DNA from: Tremella fuciformis
Lineage: Eukaryota; Basidiomycota; Tremellomycetes; Tremellales; Tremellaceae
Assembly (NCBI GenBank): GCA_032768795.1
Contig: CP136490.1
Span: forward strand, 7,626,001-7,690,000
Direction of reading: 5' to 3'
Length of the DNA stretch: 64,000 nucleotides
Both the position numbers and the translations under genes were made by a program. Shown here one piece after another: positions 46,701 to 59,513 of the stretch (its first letter is position 1; each line of letters opens with the position of its first letter). The notes beneath the pieces are model-generated. The model ran no database searches. It was not told the origin of the DNA and was given only the letters and a program-made list of their open reading frames with translations.

Positions 46701-47946
46701 GCTTGCAAGTACGTCACATCATCTTGAGTTGCGGGGGCAGACATCTCTGACCGTAGGCTATCATATTCATCATCAAGCGAGAATTCATGCTTGTCGGTTG
46801 GATGGTCGTCTATCTCGCAGCGTAGGCCACCGTCTCTTCATACAGGACAACCGTTGACCTTGTGAACAGCTTCCCCATCTATTCGGTCTTCTTGCCGTTA
46901 TATGCCTTTTGGTCGATGGACGACTTCAGCTGGGGAAACACTCGCAAAGTTGTCGGAGAAGGCAACCAGAAGACTGTGGTATATGAGGATGACGAGCCTT
47001 TCCACGACTCGATGATCCCATACAAGACTTTCAAGGGTCAGCTTCACTGATTCTGAACTGACAAAGCTGATCTCACAGAATACGAGGCCAATGCATGGGA
47101 AACGACCTCGCTGCACTCGGAGAAATCTCGCGAGAGCGCCCACACATCAGTGTCTCGCAACACACGTCGATCACGAATGCGGCCACACGCAGGCAAGGCG
47201 GGGTCTGTACACTCCGACGTCCCACCAGGTGGAGACTACTGGAGGGACAGCTCACCCCTTGGACCATCTCATACCTCGCGCAACCTTCGTGGGCAGGCGT
47301 CAATGTCTTCGCTCAGACAAACGACCACGTACCCATACCCGCCTGGCCCCGGCTCATTCAACGGCCGACTGCCCTCGATGGCTGGTCTCAGCATGTGGGG
47401 TCCTGGCTCAGCATACGGCCCGCCCGGCCCACCTACCCAATCTGGTTTCCTCCAACCCATGCACACGGGCATGTCGATGCCCATGAACCCCTTTGACTCC
47501 GCCCCAAACCTCGCTTTCCCAACTCAAGGCTATCCGCCTTACCCCGGCAGCGCCAGTCCGCACATGGGCATCGGAGCGAGTCTCGCGCCTCGTAACTCCA
47601 GCATGTCGCTTGGCATGCCGCAGTTCCCGCCGGCGCAAACACGAATGTCCAGCTTCTCCCTCGCCACCGCAGCCAACCCGCTCGGCGGCGGTCCTCCGCC
47701 TGTACCCAGCAGCAATCCCTCGCCGAGCGACGACGAGGTGCTCGGCGTTCTGCGTCGGTACCTGGCCTCGCAAGACCTAATGAGCGTGTACGTCTCTGAT
47801 ACCGGCCACTGGACCGACGATGCTGACTCCGCAGAACGAAACGACAGACCCGCGAAGCTCTCTTTGGCCTGTTCCCCCAAGCTGGCCTCGAGGCTCGGGC
47901 AGGATGGGTCAACGAGAACATAGACAAGATCCTCTCGGAATCCTGA
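40706..47946 (+). CDS. class V chitin synthase with myosin motor-like domain
   Basis: The proposed first exon (40706-40765) gives [20 protein letters not shown], joined to [20 protein letters not shown] at 41494. The motor domain has a P-loop GVTGAGKT (about 41830) and runs to about residue 780. Then come [16 protein letters not shown], a membrane span ([20 protein letters not shown]), a cytochrome-b5-like region ([19 protein letters not shown]), and the Chitin_synth_2 domain: [38 protein letters not shown] and QRRRW (about 46384). Several membrane spans and a C-terminal DEK_C domain ([20 protein letters not shown] joined to [13 protein letters not shown]) follow, stop 47944-47946. It polymerises UDP-GlcNAc into chitin at growth sites. 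The 5' part is interrupted by a hairpin-rich block, described separately. Confidence 0.92.
40764..41410. mobile_element. hairpin-rich AT-richer insert in 5' part of the chitin synthase gene
   Basis: This block lies within what should be the first intron, making that intron about 650-730 nt while nearly all others here are 40-75 nt. Its ends carry a 9-bp inverted repeat, GCGTAGCTC at 40764-40772 and GAGCTACGC at 41402-41410. Inside are consecutive stems, among them TCTATGCAT/ATGCATGGA (40921-40945), GGCATGC/GCATGCC (41095-41130), AAGCACTT/AAGTGCTT (41135-41165), CATCCGGC/GCCGGATG (41196-41214), TGCGCC/GGCGCA (41240-41255) and a 10-bp stem at 41267-41289. An 11-bp direct repeat, CCAAATTGCCT, occurs at 40892 and 41331. 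It has no coding frame. Candidates are a non-autonomous transposon, a nuclear copy of mitochondrial intergenic DNA, or a structured intronic RNA. No clear target-site duplication was found. Confidence 0.45.
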
Positions 47947-48220
47947 TGACACTTGATGGACAATATTGCACGACCGATCACGACCCACTGTCTCATCGAA
48001 CATTGAAAGACGGCACCAGCCGCATGTGTACATTCATCCAGTCACCCATCCATGTCGATGCATTGCATACCAGCCAAGCCATGCAAACGTGTCAATGCAT
48101 ACGAGCCAATCCGGTAAGACGAGAATGGCAATTACAGATGATGGAGGGGGACTATGAACAACATGTCTTGGTGTCTGGGCTACAACTGTGAGGATAACAG
48201 ATCAACTGTATCTATCTCGA

Positions 48221-51200
48221 CTACATGACCTCGTCAAAAGAACCTTCGTCTTTCATAATGTCCACAACCTGTTCATCAGAATTCTTGCCGGTCGAGTTTT
48301 GTGCATCTATGGCTCACCGCCCGGCGTAACAGATCAAATTCCTCGGCCGTGCTCACACCTCGCACAAATGGCACGCGATGAAGATCAAGTCCCAATGCGC
48401 CCTTGCTAGCAGCAACCTTGTCCCCAAGGGCCGACTTCTTCCCAATGGACGCTTTCAAGCACTTATCTTCAGCCAGCGAGTATACGTCGAGCAGATGATT
48501 TTTCGTGACAACGGCGAGCGAGAGAATGGTCCCGGCTGCGGCCAAGGACTCGGCGCCGTACCTGTCGTCTTCTCCTGACGCGAGTTTCAAGCTGATTCCT
48601 GCAATGTCCGCTTTAGGATCGCTTCCCGCATCGACGTTGCCTGACTCTAGCAGCTCGACCAGTAGATGCGATGTGGAGATCACGGTCGACACGATCTGGA
48701 CGACAGCCATGACCTCCTCCTGCAACTTGTATTGGAGAGAGGCGAGATTTTCGGCGATATATAAGGTGAAACCGATGTCTAGCTGTCTCCGTCAGCACGC
48801 GGGAAGAGCTTCCAGTATTGGGACTCACGGTATCCGAGCGTGACAAATCAAAGTCAAAGACGCGACTGAGCGACTTGACGAAGTCCAAACGCCATGCGCG
48901 CTTCTCGCTGAGAAGGCTAGACCAAGGGGCCAACAAGGCAATGCCGTTTCGGTGGCCGCAGACTTCCGAGCTCATACTTCGCTGGTATTCGTATGAAGCC
49001 TTGGCGAAATCAAGATACCGCACGTTGATCAAGGTCGCATGCTTGGCATGCAAGGTCGAATGAAGCTCTAGAGCTCGATCCGACACTGCTGGCTCGCTGC
49101 TGGTCTCGAGGGCCACAAGGATGGGCAGGCACTGAGCTTTAGCTTGGAGTTCCCCTCACAGTCAACGACGCGCCTGCAATGGGTGATATAAGCCCTGGTT
49201 AACAGTGAAAGCCAACACTTCTAGAGCAGCGTTTTGTAGGGGCTCATACTGCGACTTGGAGCTGTCTAGAACGTGCTCGATGTTCCTTTGAAGAACAGCC
49301 GTAGATACGCTACACAAGATCAGTGTCAAGGTTTAGTCTGCACATTCGACCTACCCAGATTCGCTCAACTCGTTCGCACTGCCTATCAGGGCAGTAATGT
49401 CCTTGTTTGCCTTGCCCGCAGCCTTTTTCTCAACCTCGGATGAAAGGAAATCGTGTATGACCCCAAGTAAACGAGCGCGATTGTCGAGGTCGGGAGCCTT
49501 GAAGACCTCATCGATCCAGTTTAGAGCCTCGTCCTTTAGTACAAGGGTAGGGTATGCGCGAAAGAGACAGCCTGACGTTCAGAAAAGGCCGTGACATAGG
49601 GGAAGGTACGCACCTAAACAAACACTTGGTGCCGTTTGAGACATCGGAAGATGCGCAAACTCCAGATATAGGTCGAATAGGTGCTCATAGAGAGAATGCT
49701 GAGGTCAGCTTATGTCAAGTAAAGGGGAACGAACATGCCGAGGTAATCTTTGCAAGCTCAGTCGCGACCAACGAGTCGCTCAAAGCGATCTGATCGAGAT
49801 TGCAATGTTCCGCGATCAAGGCCGTGATGTATAGCATCATCGCGGCGGCTTGCGAGCTTTGCGGTATTTCGCCACTCCCTAATGTCTTCTTGAGAGCGCG
49901 AAGCTTTGCCTCGCAAGCTCGAAGAATCGCAATGAGTCGGCTGAAATCACGAGTCAAATAGGCGGTCACTGCGGAGAAGCACCCGATAGTCTCCTTGAGA
50001 GCCTGGAAGCCGCCAGTAGGCTTGTTGATCATAGGTATCAACACTTTCGTCAGATCGCTGGCAAAGGTCGAAGCCGTTCGAGGTAAGTGTGGGATGCACT
50101 TCTGAAAGATTCTGAGAATCTCGTCATTGACAGCCTGCTCGTCGGACTATCGTCACCACCATATCACATCAGGGGGTGCTCAGCTTACGTTCAATGGCGA
50201 TCGCAGCCAAGAGAGCAACACAGTCGCCTTGTTGATTTCGATCACTTGGGGCTGCCCAGTGCTCAACAGGTGTATAGCTTTGATGTGACTCAGCGCATCC
50301 TGGAGTAAATAGATGGCGGGTTTGCATTAAGACGACTCACGAAATCACTCCGTTCCGTGGCATCGATCAAGGCCTGTATGAGGGTCTGGATGGTGTCGAT
50401 GATCCGCTGCATCTGCGAAGTCTTCGCGCATTCCCGCACGAGTCCCTCCATGGCTTTCTTGAGCAATGTGTTGCTACCTTGAAACTCGCCAATGATGTCG
50501 ACAAGTAACCTGGTCGATTCTTGGATATCCAGGGACGTGAGCATTTCTGTCAAAGCCTTGAGCGCCAGTTCCTGCTACGTCAACCAGTGTTCGAAGCCAG
50601 GGTGGAGAGAGACGCACTTGAACGGTGTCATCAATGTCGGCGCCAGCACCGATCATCCTGCGCCCGATATCGACTCTGACGGCATGCTCCTTCATGGTGG
50701 CGAAGATGCTTTTCAGAAGCTTGATGACCCGTTTCCGGACACCTAGCCCAGAATCCTGGTGGTCAGTAGTCGGCTTGTCCCAAGCTCACTTACGTTAAGC
50801 CTCGCTGCAAGCTGCGGATAGTACTCAACGGCGAGTTTGGGCTGCTGTACTATATACTTTCCAAGCAGCTCGACGGCCGCATCGCGCACCGCAGGGGAGC
50901 CATCGGCAAGCCGGTCTTCTATCGCATGTCGAACGGCAGGCTTATCATCAGAGATAGACTATGTGGAGACGCGGACACTGACGAGAGCAAGAATCTCCGG
51001 ATCCACGACAACTATGGCGCCTATCGATCGAAGAGCCTTTTGCCTATGCGCCACTGCACTGCTACTCATCGCTGACAACAAAGCGTGCAGAATAGGATCA
51101 GAGGCGTTTTGCAACTTGTGTCCGCGAGCCAGCCTTATCGAGAAGTGTCGGGCAGTCTGGGCGTCTCCCGAGTCACTGTGCTATCAGCACTGTCATGCCA

Positions 51201-54200
51201 GAAGAGTGAGAAAACGCACTTAACCCCAAACAAAATATCGTTAGGATTCCAAGCAGCATTGAGAGCCTGTTTCAGTGTTTGAGATATCACTTGCAGGTTC
51301 TCCTTGGTTTGTTGAACTTCTTCCCCCTTCTCTTTGTCCAGCTTCTCAATGACCGATGCCATCCGCAGAATGCCATCATCGAGATCCTCGGTCCACATCA
51401 TCGCGAACATTTCTTGAGAATTCTGACGGTCAACACAAGAGATTTCGCTTAGGACGTACCCGAAAGAGGGCATCGTCCTTGGCGACAGAAGCTAGATAGA
51501 TTGCTACAGCTTGGTGCGCGCTGATCCAGGTTGAAGCGTGAGAAACATTGCTCTGGGCAAGTATTTCATCCATGATAGGCAACGGATCTGCCTGCATGGA
51601 AAGCTGTAGTCCGCGAAGACGCGCAGCTATGTCGCCAAGATGGTCAAGTGCGATGACTCGGGTCCCGCTCGTGTCGGTCGCCTTGGTGTCATCTGTAGCA
51701 GTGATCTGCTTGTCAGAAGTGACTTCATGACTGTCTGAACACAGACGAGTAGTCGAGATAGGACGTTGACGTAGATAGCAGCGGCAGACCATTCCGGCTG
51801 GTACAGGACAACCAGTAAGTCGTGTACGAAAGTGTCTAGAACCACCTTGTAATCGTGATCGCGGCCGGCTTTATTGGCTTTTGCCGCCCCGGCCCGCTGC
51901 ACCAATGCTCCCGAAATGACCCGGACAGACCGCAGTGTGTTTTCCATAGCCTCGGCACAGATGAGCTTCTCCGAGAGGCCTTCCGGAGGAGCTTCAGGTT
52001 GTGCGGACTCCAGCATCATCGAACGAAATCGTCGGATCTTGTGACCAGTTCCGTGTACCGACGCTTGAGCCAAGTGTAGCAGTAGGGCTGAGACTGTATG
52101 GATGGCGCGGCCGTCTGTCAATCTGCTGATGAGCTGACGAAGTCAAGTTTGCTTGTCACTGACTGATATCGCATATGGGATGCGCTTTGTTCAGGAATCT
52201 TCACCAATGCCGAGAGAATTTCGTCAACGATCCACTGCCTCTGAGCCTCGTACTTCGCGAACACCTGAGCTATGAGATCAAGCTGGATCACACCGGGCCA
52301 CCTACACCGCAGAGGCATCCGAGAGCCTCAGTCCGTAAAGCCTTCGGGACCGCTGCCCCTGCCCACCTTCCCGCCACTTTGCCCTTCTTCTTACCATCGG
52401 TCACTGGCTGGCCATAAAACAATGGCTCGATCGTAAGATAGACGCTCTGTATGACCAGTTCGTCGGAGAACGACAAATCGCTTCGAGTAAGGAGTGAGCG
52501 TAGATGTATCATCGAGGAGGAGGCAGATTGCGCAATAGCCGAGATGAGAGGGTGCTTGAATAGACCGGCGAGGACTTTGACTTTATCACCTTGCGAGGCG
52601 GACTTCTCGGTTGCTACCAAGGACGACAAGATGCGCGAGGACATTCCTACAGGACTTAAGCACGGACTAGTCACAGCAGAGCGTATCACTTACTTGCACC
52701 TGCGATACCGTCCAAGAGGGGGAAGAGTATCTGCGACATTTGTTCACTCAAAACACGAAGACAGTTGGAGAGAATGTCTTCCGAGTAGAGCGCCTTCGCC
52801 AATCCTTCGCTATCCAGGATGAGCAATACGCAACGAGCCGCAAGTCCCGCTGCGGCCCATGTATCCAGTTGAGCTTCCACGTCCGCGAGCTCACCGTCGG
52901 TTAACGGGCCCTTCTCGCGCGATTCTTCCGGCTCGTCTTCCAAGAGCTGCGTCGACGGCTGCCCAGCGGTCGCGCCTTTCTTGGGCTTGCGTGATTCGCC
53001 TTTCGGTACCTTGTCCGAGGATGCAGCTTTGTCCGCGGGAAAAATCACACAATCGTTGATCTCTTGAACGCGCCGAGCTAGAAGGTGCAAGATACGCTTG
53101 AGAGCATCCACATCCCATGCAGTGTCTTCTTCGGACAGCTGAGTGTGCCTTTTCCGACTACTCTGCACTCGGAGAATGTAGCGTATCAAACGCTCAATGG
53201 TCTCGAGAGAAAGCAAAGCCTCCCCGCCATCTTTGGCGAGGCCCGAGAAGAATTTGCTGGAAGAAAGACCCTCTTGGCCAAGATGGACAGGAAGATTGTC
53301 GGTTTCTTCAAATACGTCGTCAAGTAAGGTCTGCAGCTTCTGCAGATTGCCTCTTACTCAGTGCTGGACATGATTTGCAGGATTGATTCTCTTAACTCAC
53401 TTCTCATATCCCTCTCCCCTGTGCGTCCGCTTTCGGGCGGGCGTGAAGAAAGGCCAGCATGTGAGCTATGGGGCGTCCCGGCTTTCGCCTCCATGACCCA
53501 ATCACCCTCGCCATCATGGCCATCATCCCAATCCAACTCATCCTCCTCCGACTCCTCCTTCTCGCCAGTTTCGATGGACTGGCGAATGGGCGATTTACGG
53601 GAAGGTATCACCACCTCTACTGATTTTCGCGGGCTGAGCTGGGGTTGAGTATTTCTGGAACGGGATGGGGTGGGCGTCTCATCTCTCTGGCGAGGTTTCG
53701 GTCGCGGGAAGGTGGCGAATTGTGTCTCTTGGGATCGCCTCGCCCCCGCCAAGTCAACAGATGATTTACGCCTTTTGGTAGGGGATGGGCCAATTGCTAG
53801 AGGATCCGGGCTTTCCTCAGGGGTCAACGCGGTCTTGGCCAGAGCTCTTGAGAGGTTGGGCGTGGCGCTGACGGACTTGGTCTTGCCTGAAGCGGGTGGT
53901 GTGGGCTGCTTGGGTTGCAATACGCGGTCAACATACGATTCGAAGTACTCTCGGGCTGGAGTCGAGACTGAAGGCGATGGCGATGCGGTATGATCGGCTA
54001 AAGAGGTAGGAGTAGGGGGATCACGATATGCCGGGGAAGGCAAATAGGTAGGCAGGAAAGAGTAAGCGAGGGGTAAGGGTCCAGACATGCCACTGGAGGA
54101 TGGTTGTGACGGCTGGGTTGTCATTGTCGGGGTTGGCGGTCCACCGTGTGATTGCAAGTAATACCTTCTCTATCAGCTATCCGAAGTCTAGCCTACATGC

Positions 54201-54664
54201 AAAGCGAAGGGTCTGGGCAGTCCCGATTGAAAGGAAGGAGGGAGAGGAGGCTGGGCAGCAAAGCAGAGCTGAGGCTTACCCTTGTCCATCTGGACCAAGC
54301 ATGTCCCCCACCGTCTTCTCTGCATTGTGCCGCAAAGCCCAGTCTGCCTCTGATGACGGACCATCAATCCTGCTAAATGCTGCCTGGTATTGAGGGTAAG
54401 CCTCGGCAGAGCTGGTGGAAGGTTGATACGTCTTGGTATGGGTTGCAAAGTGCGATGCCACTAAATATTCGTGAGCCTCGCGACCGAAAGAGATCTTGGC
54501 GACCTCTCACCTGTCGCTGTTGGCGTGTACAGAGCGAACGGGGTCACCCGCAAAAGGTTCGTGGGATCATCATATGCCCCATCAGGTTCTTGCGGCTGTG
54601 GGGCCGACGATGACGAGGCGGACTGCTGTGAGCCGGCGGTACCAGTCTGAGGTCTGTCCGACAT
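48221..54664 (-). CDS. SCC2: cohesin loader Scc2 (Mis4/NIPBL)
   Basis: The start MSDRPQTGTAGSQQSASSSS at 54664 begins a disordered N-terminal part (Scc4-binding in relatives), with basic and Ser/Pro-rich segments to about 53350. A long alpha-helical HEAT-repeat region follows. Diagnostic pieces are LDHLGDIAARLRGLQLSMQ (NIPBL has the same IAARLR element), SPAVRDAAVELLGKYIVQQP with KLAVEYYPQLAARL, and GVRKRVIKLLKSIF then ATMKEHAVRVDIGRRMIGAG. The end is GVSTAEEFDLLRRA joined across a last intron to VVDIMKDEGSFDEVM, stop 48221-48223. Scc2 with Scc4 loads cohesin onto chromosomes and stimulates its ATPase. More than fifteen introns; the span fits a protein of about 1,700-1,800 residues. Confidence 0.87.
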
Positions 54665-55163
54665 CTCCAATGGGCATGACGGGGCACGGATAGGTGAATG
54701 ACGAAGGAGTACAGGCCAACCTCATTTATATTGTCTTTTTGTGGATGACCGGACCTCGAACGCGAAGGACCCGGATCCGAGGAAACGTGGCTGTCACGTG
54801 GTCATCCCTTGGCCCCCTAGACGAAACTGAGAGCAGCTCTCTTCTTCAACATCGCACTTCGTTGTGAGCAGTTGCCTTTTATCTGCGCAAGGACGTGGCT
54901 GACGGATGACAGAATCGACCCCTTCCGCATCACGATGGGAAGTGGTCTTCAAATACGTGCGAAGACGAACGAGCTTGGTTTTTGCTAGCAGCTGGCCAGC
55001 CTACGGGCACCGATAGCCAGTCTTCTTGATAGTAGCCTTGCGACATCGTCGAATCCTGCTCGCTTTTGAACGCGTCTACGTGTGTAGCAGGCATGGATGG
55101 CCGAGGATTGCAGCAGTTTGGATGATGCAAATGTATATGCAGATGTGTACGATATATGAGACG
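54665..55163. promoter_or_regulatory. SCC2 upstream region
   Basis: About 500 bases between the start of SCC2 and the end of the eIF2B epsilon gene, both minus. An E-box CACGTG lies at 54795-54800, about 130 bases upstream of the SCC2 ATG. No gene is seen. Confidence 0.35.
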
Positions 55164-57718
55164 TCAATCGTCGTCTTCAACCTCGTCATCCTCGTCCTCA
55201 TCTTCATCCTCGTCATCGTCACTCTCCATCTGCTCCAGCACATCCACATACGCCTTCCCCTTCGCGTAGACCTCTGCCCATTTCTGCTTTTCTTCCTCGT
55301 TCCTCGCCCCCTCGCCTTTGGCGGCGCTCAAAGATCTCCACTCCACCAAATCCTCCTCGCCCACCACGTCCGTCTCATACAGCGCCCGGAGGAGAATGCC
55401 AAACAGTGGCTTGTAGTCTTCATGCGAAACGCAATACGCCTGATGGTCAGCGAGTTTCTACATGGACAATACTTCTCGAACCTGGACGTCCAGTGCGACA
55501 TTGGTCAGGTCTGGCGCCAAGCCATCAAGAATGTCGCCCCATCGACCCCACACAGCTGTAGCCGATTGTAGAGCTTTTGCCGCGCCCCCATCTACGGTCA
55601 CCTGGGACAGCAAGAAGTTGTCCACCTCGGTCCGAGCCCTATCCACTCCAGCATTGTAACCCATGACAAGGGTTCGTAGCTCTAAGCGAGCGTTCTCAAC
55701 CGAATGCCCTTCCTCGTATGCTCTGGCCAGAGATGCACGAGCCTCTGTGTAGAAGGCAGCAGGAGGCCCGTCGTCCAAAGACAGTGAAGGCATGTCGAGT
55801 CCGGATGCGCCTGACGCGACGGTGATCGGTGACTCGGGATCAGAGGAAGCTTTCGATAGTGTCGAGAGGGATTGGGTAGATTCGGAGACGTTAGAGAGAG
55901 TACGGCCCAATTGCAGCAAGCGCTTGTTTCGAGGATGCTCGTAAGGATCCTCGGCATCGTCGTCTGAATCCGAATCGGCTTCTTCCTCCTCTTGGGGCCA
56001 AAGATATGCCTTTTGTCCTTCCCCCAGTGCCTGTGCTGCATCTGCCTGTTCGTCCTCTCCATCGGAATCGTCCTCGGAGCGATACGGTACACGGCCGACC
56101 CGGGCGAATGCCGGAACTTCTACTCCTTTGCTCAGGTGTACCCCATCGCCAATCAGGACACCTCTTCCTACTTTGACACCATCCGAAAGGTGGACGCCCT
56201 TTCCTATCATGCACTGTTCAAGATAACAGTTCGCGCCAATCCGAACATCGTCAAAGATGTACGAGTTGACAATGGTGGAGTTCGGTCCGATAGAGCAGTC
56301 TGCGCCCAGAGTCGAGTGCGAGACAGAGGTGTTGTTGTTGAGTGCAGAGCGCGGACCGACCAGAGCGGGACCATTCAACATGGTGGATCTCGCAAGGTCA
56401 GCTACACGGTCTTCGACTAGTGCTCACACACTTACCTTGAAAGCACCACGTTATCTCGGGCAACATACACGTTGCCGGCTCGCAATTCGTATTGTGTACC
56501 TCCCGGCTCATTCAGATCCGGCACCAATGGGTGACTCCACCTGCGTAGCACATCACGACTGTCTCAGATCAGCACGGGATGCTTGACGGCCGCTGACACG
56601 TACGTGATCTCGGCGAACGTTCGGGTATCTCGGATTCGCTCGATATATCTACCACCCTCTTCGTCCTCTTCGCCAGCGACATGGACGGCAATCTTCTTTC
56701 CCAGCAATTCACTGGTCAGAACTCCGTTGACGAAATGTCTGCGTAGATCATGATAGTCGAAGTTCTCCGTGCACAAAGCCGGCACGTCTGCTTCGCAAAT
56801 GTCGACTCCGAGATCTCGGTACCCAGGTGTCGAGGACGAGGACGAAGGACCGGACCAGACCTCGTAAGTGTCAATAGTAGGCGGGTAAGGATCCGTGAAC
56901 AGGGCGGCAGGGATGGAAACTCGGTGTTGGGTTGGGGACAAGGGGTGCTGAACGTAATGTAGCAGTCGTGAGGAAGGGGGATGAACGAGCATAATGGGCG
57001 ATTCTGGGTGACGCCTGTGTAGGAGTCAGCGTACGGCATAGAGATGTTCGATGGTGCAACTCACCGCCCTCCACGGCCCACTCCCAGTGTCATGATGAAG
57101 TTCTTGTCCTCCTCTCTCCGCTTCTTATGTGCCTCGATCATCTTACTTATATCGTAGTTGGACACCAGAGGCGAGTGCACCAGGACGAACGGATTGTCCG
57201 GGTTAAGCAGCTTTCCATCAGCATATCACTTTGAAAGGGCGAAATGTACGTACATGCATATCGTCCAATTCGCGAAGGGCATCACCAGCTGATCGGGCGG
57301 TCAAGGACGAGAGACACTGGATGTCCATTGTGTGCCGGAAAGGTGATTCGCTACCCGTCAGCTCGATAGTCCTATCAGAGAGGAACCAGACTGACGCGAC
57401 AAAGTCTCTGATCTTGTCCGCATGTACGCCGCAGAAGACGAAAACCTGCCTGACCTTGCTTAAGCTCAACGCTTCGAGTGTCCATGTCAAGAGAGGTGTC
57501 GAGCATAGCGGCAGCAGCACTCTCGGTGTGTCGTGACAGAGGACTTCGAATCTTCGGTTGTAAGAGTCAGCCAAGACGACTGCCTGCAGCGGAGCCTCGT
57601 CGACCTCGTCCGCCTTCTGCCATGATCAGCTGGACTCCTAAAGAATCGAAGCGGAAGGTGGAGTTTGACCAACTTGTTTTGGCTCGGCTTTCGACGTCGA
57701 GGGCTTTTTCGGTGGCAT
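55164..57718 (-). CDS. GCD6: translation initiation factor eIF2B, epsilon subunit
   Basis: The start MPPKKPSTSKAEPKQ at 57718 joins KADEVDEAPLQAVVLADSYN, then RRFEVLCHDTPRVLLPLCST with PLLTWTLEALSLSKV (nucleotidyltransferase-like domain, with VFVFCGVHADKIRDFV). A left-handed beta-helix of hexapeptide repeats follows (SVSHSTLGADCSIGPNSTIV, VKVGRGVLIGDGVHLSKGV). After an acidic linker the C-terminal W2/HEAT catalytic domain appears (DNFLLSQVTVDGGAAKAL, WGRWGDILDGL, DVVGEEDLVEW, WAEVYAKGKAYVDVLEQM), ending in a run of Asp/Glu, stop 55164-55166. The epsilon subunit is the GDP/GTP exchange catalyst for eIF2 and the main control point of translation initiation under stress. Several introns. Confidence 0.93.
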
Positions 57719-57962
57719 GATGGCGAGACGTCGCGATCTCTGTGCGCCTCTGGGTCGTCACAGCTATGTCCTTGCCTCAACACAATGCGATCAGTGCCAA
57801 ATTGACGAGTCGGCGAACAAGCAACTCGTGAAGTCAAGTGTACAAGGATAGGCTCGCGGAACGTAGATGCCGACGCCTAAATCTGCGCAAACGGCCACCC
57901 CGAAGGCGCTCTTCAGACGTCTTCAACTCAAGCAGTCGAAGAGCTCTGTCAACGAAGCAGTC

Positions 57963-58561
57963 ATGCCCGTCCCGTTCGAGGTGGGTGCTCTGCAAGCCAG
58001 GATTGTCACTAGCTGATTGCAAACAGGCGCTCATCCCATTCGGTGGGTCTGCGGTCCCTCTCTTTACCTTCCCTTCACGCTCCTCCACTATCGACTGGCC
58101 GTTGCCCGGCTACGACGCTGATTATCAGGCCTTTTGACGGTCTGCTTTGCTGCCACCGGCACCCTCTTTTCCGTCGCGAAGCGAGCGACCAACGACTGGA
58201 AGGTGAGCCTCGGCAACTAGGACAGACCTGGGGGGTCGCAATGAGTGGGACGTGATTGGTTGGAGGAGGGAATTGGTGTCGTGCAGACACCCATGGTCAG
58301 AGACTGATACACAGCCACCGCGGTACAATGTTGACGCCTGGGATGCTATGATGATGGAGAGAGATCGCAGATTGACGGGCTCTTTGCGGGGACAAAGCGT
58401 CAGTTCCCTCTCACATTGGCTCTTCCGCTACGAGAACCGGGACATGGGTGGTGGCATGGATGATCGGCAAGTTTGAGGCCGGGCTGACAAGGCAGACGGA
58501 ACCAGTAGCACCGAAAGCGTTCGCGACCAACAGCATTTGGCAGACCGAGCGCATCAGCTAG
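57963..58561 (+). CDS. NDUFA1: NADH:ubiquinone oxidoreductase subunit NDUFA1 (MWFE)
   Basis: Five short exons join as MPVPFE, ALIPFG, LLTVCFAATGTLFSVAKRAT with NDWK, PPRYNVDAWDAMMMERDRRL with TGSLRGQS, and TEPVAPKAFATNSIWQTER, stop 58559-58561. One membrane span near the N terminus followed by PPRYN.D.WD..MM.RD.RLTGS.RGQ is the NDUFA1 pattern. It is an accessory subunit of the membrane arm of respiratory complex I. About 85 residues, as expected. The start at 57963 is chosen by family length. An in-frame ATG at 57867 would add 32 basic residues. The gene diverges from eIF2B epsilon across 244 bases. Confidence 0.85.
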
Positions 58562-59513
58562 ACGACTCTCGCATGTGATGGGTTGACATCGACTTTGGGT
58601 TTCGTGGCATGGCAGACGCTGTGAAGTTGTCATCCCTGATCATTGTCTGGAGCGAGTGTCCGGCTCTTCCCTCACAGGCTCAGCCAGTCTGCGCAGACAC
58701 CGAAGATCTTTTGACTGGTCGATACGAGGCGAATCATCTCGAAATCACCATTCCTTCTCGAAGGTGGTTGCTCTTAAGAAATAGCATGTCCACAACGTTT
58801 GTTGCCGGGAGGTCTATCTTCCTCTCTGTCTCTGAGAAGTTGGAGTTTGGGGATGCGCTTCATTGCAGAGCGAGAAAGCCCCAAAGCCCGTCATCTATGG
58901 CTGGCGAGCTCGAGTCCGCGACAAGCTGAATGATGCGGGAGATGATCTCCCTGGCCACAAAGTCTTGGCAAAACATGTCTTTATAGCTTGTTCGTGTTTC
59001 ATTGATGAAGCATCAAGAGCCAGCTCTGCGCCTGCATGCTTGTCGGGGTACGTAACCAAGCGGCTTGCCGCGGGAAGAAGCGCCTCCAGCTCGAATTAAC
59101 GTTCGTGATTTCTTTCCCAACGCGGTCATCGGCATGCACGAGGACTGTCTACCGGTTGGACAGACTCAATTGCGCCTCTCGCTCGGTCTGACTTCTCATG
59201 CAGCCTGCAAAACCCCTGCGCCAAGCACACGACGTCCATGCAAGGATACGGCTCGGATGCAGGAAGCAGCGGACCGCCGCAACGGCCTGGGGTCCGCTCG
59301 TGTCTCGCTTCCCCTGGTGTCCCAAGTCTGGGTCATCGTCTGGCCGGTCCATGAGACGGGATCAACATGACGGCACACCCGTGATCCCGCAAAGCTGGTG
59401 GAGATGCTCATCAGTAAATCAATGGGATCGCCGCCCGCTCTCCATCATTGGCCTTTCACAGACAAGCAGAGGAGCAAGCATTGAACCTGAAGCTGTGAGC
59501 GGGGACGAGCAAG
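58562..59513. other. intergenic
   Basis: About 950 bases with no supported gene, between NDUFA1 and the DUF6534-like gene, both plus strand. The longest open frame (58609-58929, plus) has no recognisable features. Confidence 0.4.
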
